Origin: Bradyrhizobium sp.
Lineage (GTDB): Bacteria > Pseudomonadota > Alphaproteobacteria > Rhizobiales > Xanthobacteraceae
Length of the DNA: 57,225 bases
Assembly: GCF_030646015.1 (NCBI RefSeq)
Contig: NZ_JAUSLT010000045.1
Span: forward strand, 1 to 57,225
Reading direction: 5' to 3'
Below the pieces are notes generated by a model that was not told where the DNA came from, made no database searches, and saw only the letters and a list, made by a program, of their open reading frames with translations. The position numbers and the translations under genes were made by a program. Positions 36,889 to 45,365 of this stretch are shown here, one piece after another (positions within the stretch are counted from its first letter, which is position 1; each line of letters begins with the position of its first letter).

Positions 36889-37832
36889 GCCCGTCGCCCC
36901 ACTTTGACGGTGGCGCCGCGCGCGCTGCCCTTGCTCACCATCATGCCGGAATGCAGGAACAGCAGCAGCTCGGCCGCCGAGCGGCTGGTGGTGTGGGTCG
37001 AGAACAGCCAGTCGAGCTTGTTGGTCTCGGCGCGAATTTCGGCGCGGTGCAGCGCCACGCGCGCGACGTAATCATCTGCCCATTTTTCCGCGCGGCCGGC
37101 GGTGATGACGGTGCCGTTCTCCGGTTCGACGAATTCGATCCGGCCGGAATAGGGGAAGGTTTCCTCGGCGGGATCGACGATCTGGATCAGCGTGCCGTGC
37201 GCGCCGGAGGCCGACAGGCCGGCCAGCATGGTCCGGATTTCGGGCATCGGCGACCAGAAGTCCGACAGCACCACGATTTCGGCCAGCGCCGCGGGCACGA
37301 AGGACGGCGGCAGGCTGAGCCGCGCCGCGTCGTCATGCAGCATCGCCTGCGCCATCTTGTCGATCACGCTGCGGCTCGCGGTCGGGTTCATCAGGCCGGG
37401 AATGCCGACGCGTTCGCCGCCCGCGACCAGCAGTTCGGCGAGCGCGAAGGTGACGATCAGCCCGCGTTCCAGCTTGCTGTCGCGCGCCTGCTTCGAGGCG
37501 AACGCCATCGACGGCGAGCGGTCCGGCCACAGCCACACTGTATGCGAGGCCTCCCATTCCTGCTCGCGGACATAGAGATGATCGTCGCGCGCCGAGCGCC
37601 GCCAGTCGACGTTCTGCGACGGCTCGCCCGAAACGAAGCGGCGGTACTGCCAGAAACTTTCGCCGGAGCCGGCGCGCCGCCGCCCATGCAGGCCGTGGAT
37701 GACGTTGGCGGCAATGCGGCGGGCTTCGAGCACGAGCCGGGGCAGCGAGGCGGCGAGCGTCCGGCTTTCGCCGTCGGCCCGTCGGATGGCTGTGATCTCT
37801 CTCGGCGCGTGCTCGGTGTCCGCGGCCATCAA
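36885..37832 (-). CDS. DUF58 domain protein
   Basis: The 315-residue protein carries the DUF58 signature: GRRRAGSGESFWQYRRFVSG and VDWRRSARDDHLYVREQEWE near residues 52-95, with the VWA-like continuation TVWLWPDRSPSMAFASKQAR and LIVTFALAELLVAGGERVGI. DUF58 proteins usually sit next to MoxR ATPases and are thought to be chaperoned clients or partners. It overlaps the MoxR stop codon and the BatA/DUF4159 gene by 4 bp each, so all are one operon. Confidence 0.92.
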   Translation of the reverse strand: MMAADTEHAPREITAIRRADGESRTLAASLPRLVLEARRIAANVIHGLHGRRRAGSGESFWQYRRFVSGEPSQNVDWRRSARDDHLYVREQEWEASHTVWLWPDRSPSMAFASKQARDSKLERGLIVTFALAELLVAGGERVGIPGLMNPTASRSVIDKMAQAMLHDDAARLSLPPSFVPAALAEIVVLSDFWSPMPEIRTMLAGLSASGAHGTLIQIVDPAEETFPYSGRIEFVEPENGTVITAGRAEKWADDYVARVALHRAEIRAETNKLDWLFSTHTTSRSAAELLLFLHSGMMVSKGSARGATVKVGRRA

Positions 37833-38833
37833 CCGATCCGCGTCTTCAATTGCCTGATGACGTCGGGGATGGTGCGGCCTTCGGCGCGGGCGGAGAACGT
37901 CAGCGCCATGCGGTGCTTGAGAATGGGTTCCGCCAGATCGAGCACGTCGTCGATCGAGGGCGCGAGGCGGCCGTCGAGCAGGGCGCGGGCGCGCACCGCG
38001 AGCATCAGCGACTGGCTGGCGCGGGGACCCGGTCCCCAGGCGATCAGCTTGCCGGTTTCGCCGCCTTCGTCGCCCGGGCGCGCCGAGCGCACCAAAGAGA
38101 GGATCGCTTCCACCACGGAGTCGCCGACCGGCAGCCTCCGCACCAACCGCTGCGCCGTGATCAGGATCTCCGAAGTCATTGCGGCCTTCGCCAGCGTCTC
38201 GTCGGCGCCGGTGGTTTCGAACAGGATGCGCCGCTCCGCGTCGCGGTCCGGATAATCGACGTCGATCTCCATCAGGAAGCGGTCGAGCTGTGCCTCCGGC
38301 AGCGGATAGGTGCCTTCCTGCTCCAGCGGATTCTGCGTCGCCAGCACGTGGAACGGTTTCGGCAGATCGTGGCGAGCGCCGGCCACCGTAATGTGCTGCT
38401 CCTGCATGGCTTGCAGCAGCGCGGACTGGGTGCGCGGGCTGGCGCGGTTGATCTCGTCGGCCATCAACAGCTGTGCGAACACGGGGCCCGAGATGAAGCG
38501 GAAGGAACGCTTGCCGGAGACGCTCTCGTCCAGCACTTCGGCGCCCAGAATATCCGAGGGCATCAGATCGGGCGTGAACTGGATGCGCTTGGCATCCAGC
38601 CCGAGCGTGATCCCTAAGGTTTCCACCAGCTTGGTCTTGGCGAGGCCGGGCACGCCGATCAGCAGCGCGTGGCCGCCGGACAGGATCGTCACCAGGGTAT
38701 TTTCGATCACCCGGTCCTGGCCGAAGATCACGCTGGAGATAGCGTCCCTCGCGACACGGATTTGACCGGCGACCTGTTCGGCCGAGCGGACGATCACGTC
38801 GTCGAGTTTTTCGACATTGTCTGCGCCAGCCAT
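37829..38833 (-). CDS. MoxR-family AAA+ ATPase
   Basis: The 334-residue ATPase has Walker A GVPGLAKTKL (about residue 64), Walker B LLMADEINR (about 121), a sensor VLATQNPLEQEGTYPLPEAQ (about 167) and sensor-2 region around QSLMLAVRARALLDGR. MoxR proteins act as chaperone-like ATPases that mature metalloenzymes or envelope protein complexes with VWA partners. It opens the MoxR-DUF58-DUF4159 operon. An AGGAG ribosome-binding site lies before the ATG at 38833; the in-frame ATG upstream lacks one. Confidence 0.93.
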   Translation of the reverse strand: MAGADNVEKLDDVIVRSAEQVAGQIRVARDAISSVIFGQDRVIENTLVTILSGGHALLIGVPGLAKTKLVETLGITLGLDAKRIQFTPDLMPSDILGAEVLDESVSGKRSFRFISGPVFAQLLMADEINRASPRTQSALLQAMQEQHITVAGARHDLPKPFHVLATQNPLEQEGTYPLPEAQLDRFLMEIDVDYPDRDAERRILFETTGADETLAKAAMTSEILITAQRLVRRLPVGDSVVEAILSLVRSARPGDEGGETGKLIAWGPGPRASQSLMLAVRARALLDGRLAPSIDDVLDLAEPILKHRMALTFSARAEGRTIPDVIRQLKTRIG

Positions 38834-39108
38834 CTGGTTCTCCTCAGGAGCGAATCTTCGGGTCACGTCTCGGGATCATCCAGCCCGCAGCGCCGCTTGC
38901 GCCATGATGCCGGCAACCCCATGCTAAACTTATGCGAAGGCCATGTATTCGTTGAATTAAACTATCCCCACCTTATCGGCGTTTCGGGGTATGAACGGCA
39001 TCACGATGTAGCGACCTGAGCGGTAGTCTATCCCGGCATCTCGCTCGGGATATGTACCGGAAGGTGCATCAATCGTGCCAAATTGAGGCGTCAGAGTCAG
39101 GGCAAACA

Positions 39109-39744
39109 ATGGCGAAGCAAGGGCAGACCAGCACCCAAGGTACTACCAAAGGCACTACTCAAGGCCTCGAAGGGCTGACCGCTGCAGCTACCAATGCAGC
39201 GAATAGCAGCCCTGCGGCGAAGGGGCTGCCGCCGGTGCATCTGTGGAACCCGCCGTTCTGCGGCGATCTCGATATGCGAATCGCCTCTGACGGCACGTGG
39301 TTCTACATGGGGACGCCGATCGGACGGCCGGCGCTGGTCCGGCTGTTTTCGACCATCCTGAAGCGCGAGGACGGCAAGCACTTTCTCGTGACTCCGGTGG
39401 AAAAGGTCGGCATTCGCGTCGACGATGCGCCGTTTCTGGCTGTCGAGATGACCAGGGAAACCGATGACCGCGGCCGGCTCTTGCGCTTCCGCACCAATGT
39501 CGACGACTGGGTGCCGTGCGATTCCGCCCACAGCTTGCGATTCGAGGCCGCCGCCGACGGCGGCCTGACGCCCTATCTGCATGTCCGCGCCGATCTGTGG
39601 GCGAAGGTGACGCGGGCGCTTTACTACGATCTGGTTGACATGGGCGAGGAGCGGGTGGTCGATGGTATCACGATGTTCGGGATCGAATCCGGCGGCGAAT
39701 TCTTTGCGATGGCCGATGCGGAGCAGGTGAGGGAAGCGCTTTGA
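39109..39744 (+). CDS. DUF1285 domain protein
   Basis: The 211-residue protein has a low-complexity Thr/Gln/Gly start (GQTSTQGTTKGTTQGLEG), then the DUF1285 domain: LPPVHLWNPPFCGDLDMRIA, DGTWFYMGTPIGRPALVRLF and GKHFLVTPVEKVGIRVDDAP. The domain function is unknown. The gene is divergent from the MoxR operon with a 275-bp gap, in which I saw no gene. It overlaps the CoA pyrophosphatase start (TTGA). DUF1285, Nudix, DUF6111 and CCA enzyme genes are a conserved order in Rhizobiales in my memory. Confidence 0.88.
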   Translation: MAKQGQTSTQGTTKGTTQGLEGLTAAATNAANSSPAAKGLPPVHLWNPPFCGDLDMRIASDGTWFYMGTPIGRPALVRLFSTILKREDGKHFLVTPVEKVGIRVDDAPFLAVEMTRETDDRGRLLRFRTNVDDWVPCDSAHSLRFEAAADGGLTPYLHVRADLWAKVTRALYYDLVDMGEERVVDGITMFGIESGGEFFAMADAEQVREAL

Positions 39745-40412
39745 ACGAGCCGATGCTGAAGACGGATCCGGCCGCGATCAGCTCCATGGAGTTTTTCGAT
39801 CGAAGCCGGGCGCGGCTGGGTTTCGACGTGCCGCCGGGCCTGGTCGATCCCAACATCATTCCGAAAAGCGGCGATCACGGCACCGACCGCATGCTGGAGA
39901 TCATCGCGCGCGAGCAGCCGGTGCGGCCCGCCGCGGTCCTGATCCCGGTGGTGGACCATCCGCAGCCGACCGTGCTTCTGACCCAGCGGGCCGCGCATCT
40001 CAACGATCACGCCGGCCAGATTGCCTTTCCCGGCGGCAAGATCGACGTGACCGACGCCTCTCCCCTCGACGCCGCGCTGCGCGAGGCCGAGGAGGAGATC
40101 GGGCTCGATCGCAGGTTCGTCGAACCGCTCGGCTATCTCGACCTGTACGCGACCGGTTTCGGATTTCGCATCATGCCGACGGTGGCGCGTGTGAAGCCGG
40201 GCTTCAAGCTGCACATCAACCAGTCCGAGGTCGACGACGCCTTCGAGGTGCCGCTGGCGTTCCTGATGGATCCGGCCAACCACCAGGTGCACAGCAAGGA
40301 ATTCCGCGGCATGGAGCGCTCCTATTACGCCATGCCGTTCGCCGAACGCTATATCTGGGGCGCCACCGCGGGTATTCTGCGCGTGCTGTACGAACGGATA
40401 GTCTTGCGATGA
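39741..40412 (+). CDS. CoA pyrophosphatase, NudL-type Nudix hydrolase
   Basis: The 223-residue enzyme would cleave CoA into 3',5'-ADP and phosphopantetheine. It has the CoA-specific motif LLTQRAAHLNDHAGQIAFPG followed by the Nudix box GGKIDVTDASPLDAALREAE-EEIGL, with all conserved residues (near residues 76-118). The start is TTG at 39741, six bases after an AGGGAA ribosome-binding site and overlapping the DUF1285 stop; the ATG at 39753 is an alternative. It belongs to the same operon as DUF6111 and the CCA enzyme, with a 4-bp overlap to the next gene. Confidence 0.9.
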   Translation: MNEPMLKTDPAAISSMEFFDRSRARLGFDVPPGLVDPNIIPKSGDHGTDRMLEIIAREQPVRPAAVLIPVVDHPQPTVLLTQRAAHLNDHAGQIAFPGGKIDVTDASPLDAALREAEEEIGLDRRFVEPLGYLDLYATGFGFRIMPTVARVKPGFKLHINQSEVDDAFEVPLAFLMDPANHQVHSKEFRGMERSYYAMPFAERYIWGATAGILRVLYERIVLR

Positions 40413-40672
40413 TCCGTCCGGTTCTGACCGAAGTCGGAATTTTCCTGATCCCGTTCGCGGTCTATGCGGCGTTCCTGATCGCGACGCGCTCCGGACTGCT
40501 GGTGCAATCGTCCTGGCCGCTTCATGTCCTCGCCAAGCTGGCGATCGGCGCGCTGGTGCTCGTCGTGGTCAGCTTCCTGCTGCTGGCGGAGTTCGGCGGG
40601 GCGCCGCCGGATTCGACCTACGTTCCCGCACATATCGAGAATGGCAGACTCGTTCCCGGAGTTGAAAAATGA
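40409..40672 (+). CDS. DUF6111 small membrane protein
   Basis: The 87-residue protein has two membrane helices (LTEVGIFLIPFAVYAAFLIA and LHVLAKLAIGALVLVVVSFL) and a C-terminal PPDSTYVPAHIENGRLVPG, the mark of the DUF6111 family in Alphaproteobacteria. It overlaps both neighbours by 4 bp. Its role is unknown. Confidence 0.85.
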   Translation: MIRPVLTEVGIFLIPFAVYAAFLIATRSGLLVQSSWPLHVLAKLAIGALVLVVVSFLLLAEFGGAPPDSTYVPAHIENGRLVPGVEK

Positions 40673-41925
40673 GCACACCGCGCGTGCTGTCGGACGCGCC
40701 CTGGCTCAGATCCGGTCCGACCGCCCGCGTGCTGGAACTGCTCAACGGCCATGGCGAGGAGGCGCGCGTGGTCGGCGGCGCGGTCCGCAATGCGCTGTTG
40801 AAGCGTCCCGTCGCCGATATCGACATCGCGACCACCGCGCTGCCATCAGAGGTGATCCGCCGCGCCAAAGCGGCCGGCATCAAGAGCGTGCCGACCGGCA
40901 TCGACCACGGCACCGTGACGCTGGTGGTCGATTCGCATCCGTTCGAAGTCACCACCTTGCGCGAGGATACCGAGACGTTCGGGCGCAAGGCCGTGGTCGC
41001 GTTCGGCCGCGACTGGGTCCGCGACGCCGAGCGGCGCGATTTCACCATCAACGGCCTGTCGGTCGATGCCGCCGGTGTCGTGCACGACCATGTCGGCGGA
41101 TGGGACGATATAGCCGCACGACGCGTGCGCTTCATCGGCGATCCCCATGCGCGGATCGCCGAGGACTATCTGCGCATCCTCAGGTTCTTCCGCATTCATG
41201 CCGCCTATGGCGCGGGCGAGCCCGATCGCGCCGGCATCCTCGCCTGCATCGGCGGCCGCGCCGGCCTCGCCACGCTGTCCGCCGAGCGCGTGCGGATGGA
41301 AATGCTCAAGCTGATGGTCGCGGAGGGGGCGGCGGTCGCGGTGCAGGCGATGGCGGACGGCGGGCTGCTGCTGCAGATTTTCGGCGGCGTCGCCTATACC
41401 GGTCCCTTCATCGCGATGATCGCGGCGGAGCGGCTGCTGGGACTTCCGCCGGATCCGGTTCGCCGGCTCGGTGCGCTCGCGGTCGCCGTCACCGAGGATG
41501 CGAAGCGCGTCGCGCTGCGCATGCGTCTCACCAATGCCGAAACCAAAGCGCTGGATTCCATGGGCCACCGCTGGTGGCGGCTCGCCGGCATGGATGAGGC
41601 GATCGCGCGGCGCAGGCTCTACCGGCTCGGCGAGGACCGCTACCGCGACCGGCTGATGCTGGCATGGGCGCGGGCCGGACGCGGCGTCGATCCGGCGCCA
41701 TGGCGCGAACTCGCTACCCTGCCGACGCGCTGGAGCGCGTCGAAATTCCCGCTGAAGGCGGCGGATTTCATCGCCCGCGGCATCGCCCAGGGCCCGCTGC
41801 TCGGACAGGTGCTGGCGCTGGCCGAGGACGGCTGGCTGGCGGCGAATTTCCCGCTGGACGAAGCCGCCGTGCAAGCCATTGCCGACCAGGCCGTCGCGCG
41901 CTTTACCCGCGACCTCAGGCTGTGA
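40669..41925 (+). CDS. cca: CCA tRNA nucleotidyltransferase
   Basis: The 418-residue class II nucleotidyltransferase adds or repairs the CCA end of tRNAs. It carries VVGGAVRNALLKRPVADIDI with the flexible-loop GG and the catalytic DxD (DID, about residue 47), TGIDHGTVTLVVDSHPFEVT, RDAERRDFTINGL and GDPHARIAEDYLRILRFFRI. It is the last gene of the operon. Its 3' end is followed by a 14-bp triplicated repeat and the truncated gene at 41950. Confidence 0.94.
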   Translation: MSTPRVLSDAPWLRSGPTARVLELLNGHGEEARVVGGAVRNALLKRPVADIDIATTALPSEVIRRAKAAGIKSVPTGIDHGTVTLVVDSHPFEVTTLREDTETFGRKAVVAFGRDWVRDAERRDFTINGLSVDAAGVVHDHVGGWDDIAARRVRFIGDPHARIAEDYLRILRFFRIHAAYGAGEPDRAGILACIGGRAGLATLSAERVRMEMLKLMVAEGAAVAVQAMADGGLLLQIFGGVAYTGPFIAMIAAERLLGLPPDPVRRLGALAVAVTEDAKRVALRMRLTNAETKALDSMGHRWWRLAGMDEAIARRRLYRLGEDRYRDRLMLAWARAGRGVDPAPWRELATLPTRWSASKFPLKAADFIARGIAQGPLLGQVLALAEDGWLAANFPLDEAAVQAIADQAVARFTRDLRL

Positions 41926-41964
41926 GCATCGTTCTTTGAGCATCCTTCCTTGAGCATCCTCGCT
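41923..41964 (+). repeat. 14-bp repeat in three copies (TGAGCATC...)
   Basis: TGAGCATCGTTCTT, TGAGCATCCTTCCT and TGAGCATCCTCGCT follow each other directly. The first overlaps the CCA-enzyme stop codon and the last gives the start of the truncated gene at 41950. Confidence 0.75.
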
Positions 41965-42153
41965 GGCTTCGCCGATATTTCCGTTGGCCAGCTTCTGCTG
42001 GTCGCCTGCGTTGCGCTATTCGCCTCGGTGGTCGGCGGTCTCGATGCCGTCACGACCGGAAAAACCAAGACGCGGCCAGGCCAGCGTCGCCCTGACAGGT
42101 TGACTGCTTTGGGATGCTTCCCTCAGATCGAGACGGCAAACGTCTCGGTGTGA
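41950..42153 (+). pseudogene. truncated remnant of a TauE/SafE-like sulfite exporter
   Basis: From a TTG at 41950 the first 30 codons encode SILAGFADISVGQLLLVACV and ALFASVVGG, which resembles the first helix of TauE/SafE permeases (LLL...ALFAS..GG..GYGTGAL). The expected continuation is missing; after GG the frame reads LDAVTTGKTKTRPGQRRPDR to a stop, unrelated to the family. So only about the first tenth of the gene survives. The break lies near 42037. Confidence 0.4.
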
Positions 42154-42302
42154 TTGCATCTTTCGCATTGGAAAGTGCGCACGTCGAAGCCCGGTGCAGT
42201 CAGCTCGATGCAGGACAGCTTCATGGGCCTGCAACATTTGGCGCAGGGGAAAACGCCGATGTCCGCGACACTAAACAAAGCTTCGATTTCAGTTGTAGGC
42301 AT
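42123..42302 (-). CDS. small zinc-ribbon protein
   Basis: The 59-residue product starts MPTTEIEALFSVADIGVFPC and has four cysteines in two CxxC pairs: AKC (C-A-K-C) near residue 20 and CERC near residue 48, spaced as a zinc ribbon, with the ending NHTETFAV. I recall close copies in many Bradyrhizobium genomes. A GGAG ribosome-binding site lies six bases before the ATG at 42302. It is probably an RNA- or protein-binding accessory of unknown role. It overlaps the truncated permease remnant on the other strand. Confidence 0.75.
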   Translation of the reverse strand: MPTTEIEALFSVADIGVFPCAKCCRPMKLSCIELTAPGFDVRTFQCERCNHTETFAVSI

Positions 42303-42538
42303 GCAGCACTCCGCTGGATCGGGCGGGAGCACGCAGCGCCCTCAGTCACCGGTAGCAGCCCGATACGGTGCGGCGATCAGGAGAAGGTGGCTTATTGGCT
42401 GTTCGAAGTTATGGTCAAGATTGACCACTCCCGCAAACTTCGACGTTTGGTTTTATGAGTGGAACCCGCGTCGACCGGAATTGCGCCGGTCGTGGGCTGA
42501 TGGTTGCGTGCACGCGCCTGACATGTCGGAGACTTCAT

Positions 42539-42931
42539 TTATTCCGTGGTCTTGCCGTCGAAATGCTCGTTGTCCTTCTCGGCATCCGCACGCGTGCGAT
42601 GAACCACGCCGTCACGGTGGTTTGGCGGAGCATAGAGCGTATAAAGCTTCAGTGGGGCCGCACTGGTATTGACGATGTTGTGCTTGGTGCCCGCAGGAAC
42701 GAGCACAGCGAAGCCGGCGCTGATCGGAGTGCGGACGCCGTCGAGGATAGCTTCCCCGGATCCTTCCTCGACGCGAAAAAACTGGTCAAGCTTGTGAACC
42801 TCCATGCCAATCTCTTCAGCAGGATGTAGTGACATGACGACAAGCTGACAGTTTTTCGCGGTATAGAGAACGCGCCTGAAATTCGCGTTCTTTGTCGCCA
42901 GCGCCTCGATATTTTGCACAAAACCCTTCAT
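42539..42931 (-). CDS. cupin-domain protein
   Basis: The 130-residue single-cupin protein has LVVMSLHPAEEIGMEVHKLD and QFFRVEEGSGEAILDGVRTP for the first cupin motif (G-x5-H-x-H-like, here GMEVHKLDQFF) and GFAVLVPAGTKHNIVNTSAA for the second. The metal set EVH...H is plausible, although the first motif shows EVHKLD rather than HxH. It would bind a metal and a small ligand or act as an isomerase or dioxygenase; the substrate is unknown. I start at the ATG at 42931 with AGGAG eight bases upstream; an adjacent GTG is another start. It is divergent from the HisKA_2 kinase with a FixK box between. Confidence 0.85.
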   Translation of the reverse strand: MKGFVQNIEALATKNANFRRVLYTAKNCQLVVMSLHPAEEIGMEVHKLDQFFRVEEGSGEAILDGVRTPISAGFAVLVPAGTKHNIVNTSAAPLKLYTLYAPPNHRDGVVHRTRADAEKDNEHFDGKTTE

Positions 42932-43107
42932 CACGGGATCTCCTCATGGGCTAAAATGACAGTCTTGCCGTGTTTTCTGGTTCAGCCGGGCAGTAGCGAG
43001 GGCAGCGCCTTCTGACGATTTTCGCCGTCAAACCTTCCTCGAAACTGGTCGATCAGGCACAACCAATATTTCCAGATTTACAAGGGGTGCATGTCGCGCC
43101 GGTCATA

Positions 43108-43121
43108 TTGATCTGCATCAA
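43108..43121. promoter_or_regulatory. FixK/FNR box (perfect) between the cupin and histidine-kinase genes
   Basis: TTGATCTGCATCAA has full TTGAT-N4-ATCAA symmetry. Its centre lies about 40 bases before 43155. It could serve either divergent gene; the distance to the kinase fits a class II promoter with a start near 43156, which favours the ATG at 43191. Confidence 0.7.
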
Positions 43122-43190
43122 TCCGGCCCTCTTTTGCGCGTCTAGGTTGATTGCATGCTGGCGATCAGCCCCTTGAGGCGGCCGATAATC

Positions 43191-43979
43191 ATGATCGATG
43201 AACCTTCGTCAGGACCCAGCCAACCCCCGGGCGTCATTTTTCGGAACCCTGAGCAATGTTTACCTGCTGCGGTGCCGACGGACTACCGGCTCGTGGAGAT
43301 TCAATTGCGAAAAGCGCTCGCGAAAAGCCAGGAGTTGCTTCTTGAAAAGGACGAGTTGATCCACAGACAGCAGCTGTTGAAAGAGGAATCCGATCATCGA
43401 TTGTTGAACGATCTGCAGATGACCATCAGCCTTCTTTCCATGCAAAGCCGGAACTCAGCAAATCCGGAAGTGGCTGCGCAATTGGCCGCGGCGGCAAACC
43501 GCGTATCCATGATTGCGCGAATCCATCATCGACTTAACTCCTACGAGGGTGTCAGAACCATCGAGTTCAGAAAATTTCTTGAGGACTTTTGTCGGGATTT
43601 TTCGGCCTTGTTGTCCTCGGACGGGCCCTGCTGCAAGATCAGCTTCGAAGGCAGTGAAGTCATTCTGCCGGCCGCCATCGCCATCCCGCTCGGCTTCATC
43701 GCCAGCGAGTTGATCACGAACGCGGCAAAGTACGGCAATGGCCGGATCGTCATCAGGTTGGGGGCGGATCCGAAGCATGGTTACGCGCTTTCGGTGGCCA
43801 ATGATGGCCCGGCGTTGCCCGAGGGGTTCGACCCCGGCGCCAGCAACGGGCTGGGGATGAAAATTATCCAGTCATTCGTTGGACAGATCGACGGTGAGTT
43901 GAGGATCGGTCGGGGCGACGACGGATCAGGTGCACGTTTTACCGTGATGTTTCCAGTATCGACCGGAGCAAGCGATTAG
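43191..43979 (+). CDS. cytoplasmic sensor histidine kinase, HisKA_2/HWE-type
   Basis: The 262-residue protein begins with a coiled-coil region (LRKALAKSQELLLEKDELIH), then the HisKA_2 H-box EESDHRLLNDLQMTISLLSM (with the phospho-accepting histidine near residue 81), and an HATPase domain with IPLGFIASELITNAAKYGNG and GLGMKIIQSFVGQIDGEL. It lacks membrane segments and a recognised sensor domain. Such kinases act in two-component or general-stress signalling. I choose the start at 43191 because of the FixK-box spacing; the ATG at 43155 adds 12 residues. No response regulator gene is adjacent, so the partner is elsewhere. Confidence 0.88.
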   Translation: MIDEPSSGPSQPPGVIFRNPEQCLPAAVPTDYRLVEIQLRKALAKSQELLLEKDELIHRQQLLKEESDHRLLNDLQMTISLLSMQSRNSANPEVAAQLAAAANRVSMIARIHHRLNSYEGVRTIEFRKFLEDFCRDFSALLSSDGPCCKISFEGSEVILPAAIAIPLGFIASELITNAAKYGNGRIVIRLGADPKHGYALSVANDGPALPEGFDPGASNGLGMKIIQSFVGQIDGELRIGRGDDGSGARFTVMFPVSTGASD

Positions 43980-44206
43980 CCGCCTTCGCCACCATCCAAA
44001 AACACGTCTCGTCGACCTCATCGGATGGTTGAGGGCGGTGGTTCCTGGCGCCCCGGCGCTATCATGGGGTCCGACCGCAATGCATTCGGCAGGCCCGCGC
44101 GGACGTTGACGCGACCAGATTTAAATTCCCGTCTGTGGCGTGGGCCACCGACAGGCCGTGCATCGCCGTGCCATGACCAAGCATTCCTCTCTCAAGGACG
44201 TGCACG

Positions 44207-44521
44207 GTGCTGGATTCGGATCATTCGCAGGAACTCGAGCAGGAAGACGTGCGCCGGGCGGCGGGCTGCATGCAGTCGGCGCGCGTTGACCTCGGCGCGG
44301 CCCTGAAATTCGAGATCGGCCGTTTGGCTGGCGGACAGCCGGCCGATCGGGAGTCCGCGCGAAAGCACGAACTCGCCTGCCTGCGGATGGCGTCCGACTG
44401 CATGGAACTGGTGGGCGCCATCCAGGACACCGCTTTGCAGCGACGCTTCCTCGAACTGGCCAGACAGTTGACCGCAGCGGCGGAGCGAGCCCCGACATCC
44501 GCGCTCGCGAAGTCGATCTGA
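44207..44521 (+). CDS. conserved hypothetical protein (104 aa)
   Basis: The helical 104-residue product has SARVDLGAALKFEIGRLAGG, HELACLRMASDCMELVGAIQ and TALQRRFLELARQLTAAAER. I recall related uncharacterised Bradyrhizobium proteins with LRMASDCMQL. The GTG start at 44207 follows an AAGGA sequence by nine bases. It has no signal peptide or domain I can name. It converges on the Crp/Fnr gene. Confidence 0.6.
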   Translation: MLDSDHSQELEQEDVRRAAGCMQSARVDLGAALKFEIGRLAGGQPADRESARKHELACLRMASDCMELVGAIQDTALQRRFLELARQLTAAAERAPTSALAKSI

Positions 44522-44531
44522 AGCCTGCCGC

Positions 44532-45287
44532 CTACCGCTTGCGTTGTGAGGTGTCTCCCTGGACTGCGGTCGAGGGCGGCGTCAGGAATGCGTCGAACCG
44601 CTCCTTGACGATGGCGTAGCACTCGCAGGATGCTTTTTCGAGACCGGCGCGATCGACAATCTGGATCTTGCCGCGGCGGTAGCTGATCAACCCCGCCGAC
44701 TGCAGCGCCTGCGCCGCCATGGTCACCGACTTGCGGTTGGCGCCGAGCATCTCCGACAGGAATTCGTGGGTGTAGGGCAGCGCTTCGCCCTCGGCGCGGT
44801 CGTGCATCATCAAGAGCCAGCGGCACATCCGCTCCTCCGTGCTGTGCAGGGCATTGCACGCGACAGTCTGTTGCACCTGCGACAACAGCGTCTCGGAGTA
44901 GCTGACGAACAGGTTGCGGACGTGCTCGCTGTTCCTGAACTCCGATTGCAGCAGTTCGATCGGACAGCGGACCATGTCCCCCTCGAGTTGCACCAGGCAC
45001 CGGTTGAATGAGACCCGGCTGTACATGGCAGCGAACAGACCGAACGCGCCCTCACGACCGATGTTCGCGGTCTCGATCGCCGAGCCGTTCTCCAGCACGG
45101 TCAGCAGCGATAGCACCGAGCCTTCCGGAAAATAGGCGTGTTTGAGCAGCCCACCCGCATCGCAGACCACCGCGCCCAACTTGAGCTTGACTGGCTCGAG
45201 ATGGGGGGCGATGCGCTTGCGGCTGGAAGCCTCCAGCGCGCCCAGCAACCGGTTGCCTTTCGGCTCAGTTATTCGAATCGTCGGCAT
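44532..45287 (-). CDS. Crp/Fnr-family transcriptional regulator 1
   Basis: The 251-residue regulator has a cyclic-nucleotide-binding-like N-terminal domain (ALEASSRKRIAPHLEPVKLK, LKHAYFPEGSVLSLLTVLEN, NIGREGAFGLFAAMYSRVSF) and a C-terminal winged helix (LPYTHEFLSEMLGANRKSVT, AGLISYRRGKIQIVDRAGLE). It lacks the N-terminal cysteine set of FNR, so direct oxygen sensing by an iron-sulfur cluster is unlikely. The start is taken at the ATG at 45287; the longer frame has no family match. It is 78 bp downstream of the second regulator gene on the same strand, so the two may be one transcript. Confidence 0.88.
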   Translation of the reverse strand: MPTIRITEPKGNRLLGALEASSRKRIAPHLEPVKLKLGAVVCDAGGLLKHAYFPEGSVLSLLTVLENGSAIETANIGREGAFGLFAAMYSRVSFNRCLVQLEGDMVRCPIELLQSEFRNSEHVRNLFVSYSETLLSQVQQTVACNALHSTEERMCRWLLMMHDRAEGEALPYTHEFLSEMLGANRKSVTMAAQALQSAGLISYRRGKIQIVDRAGLEKASCECYAIVKERFDAFLTPPSTAVQGDTSQRKR

Positions 45288-45365
45288 TCGTTCGATCTTT
45301 CTGCACTCCGGGATATTCCTGGAGGACCAGCAGACACTGCATATGACCACATTGCCGCCGGCCGG

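Noticed and set aside
33466..37071. A 1201-codon open frame on the plus strand across the DUF4159/DUF58 genes
   Set aside because: It is antisense to well-supported genes, rich in Arg/Gln/Gly as expected for a shadow of GC-rich coding sequence, and has no family motif.
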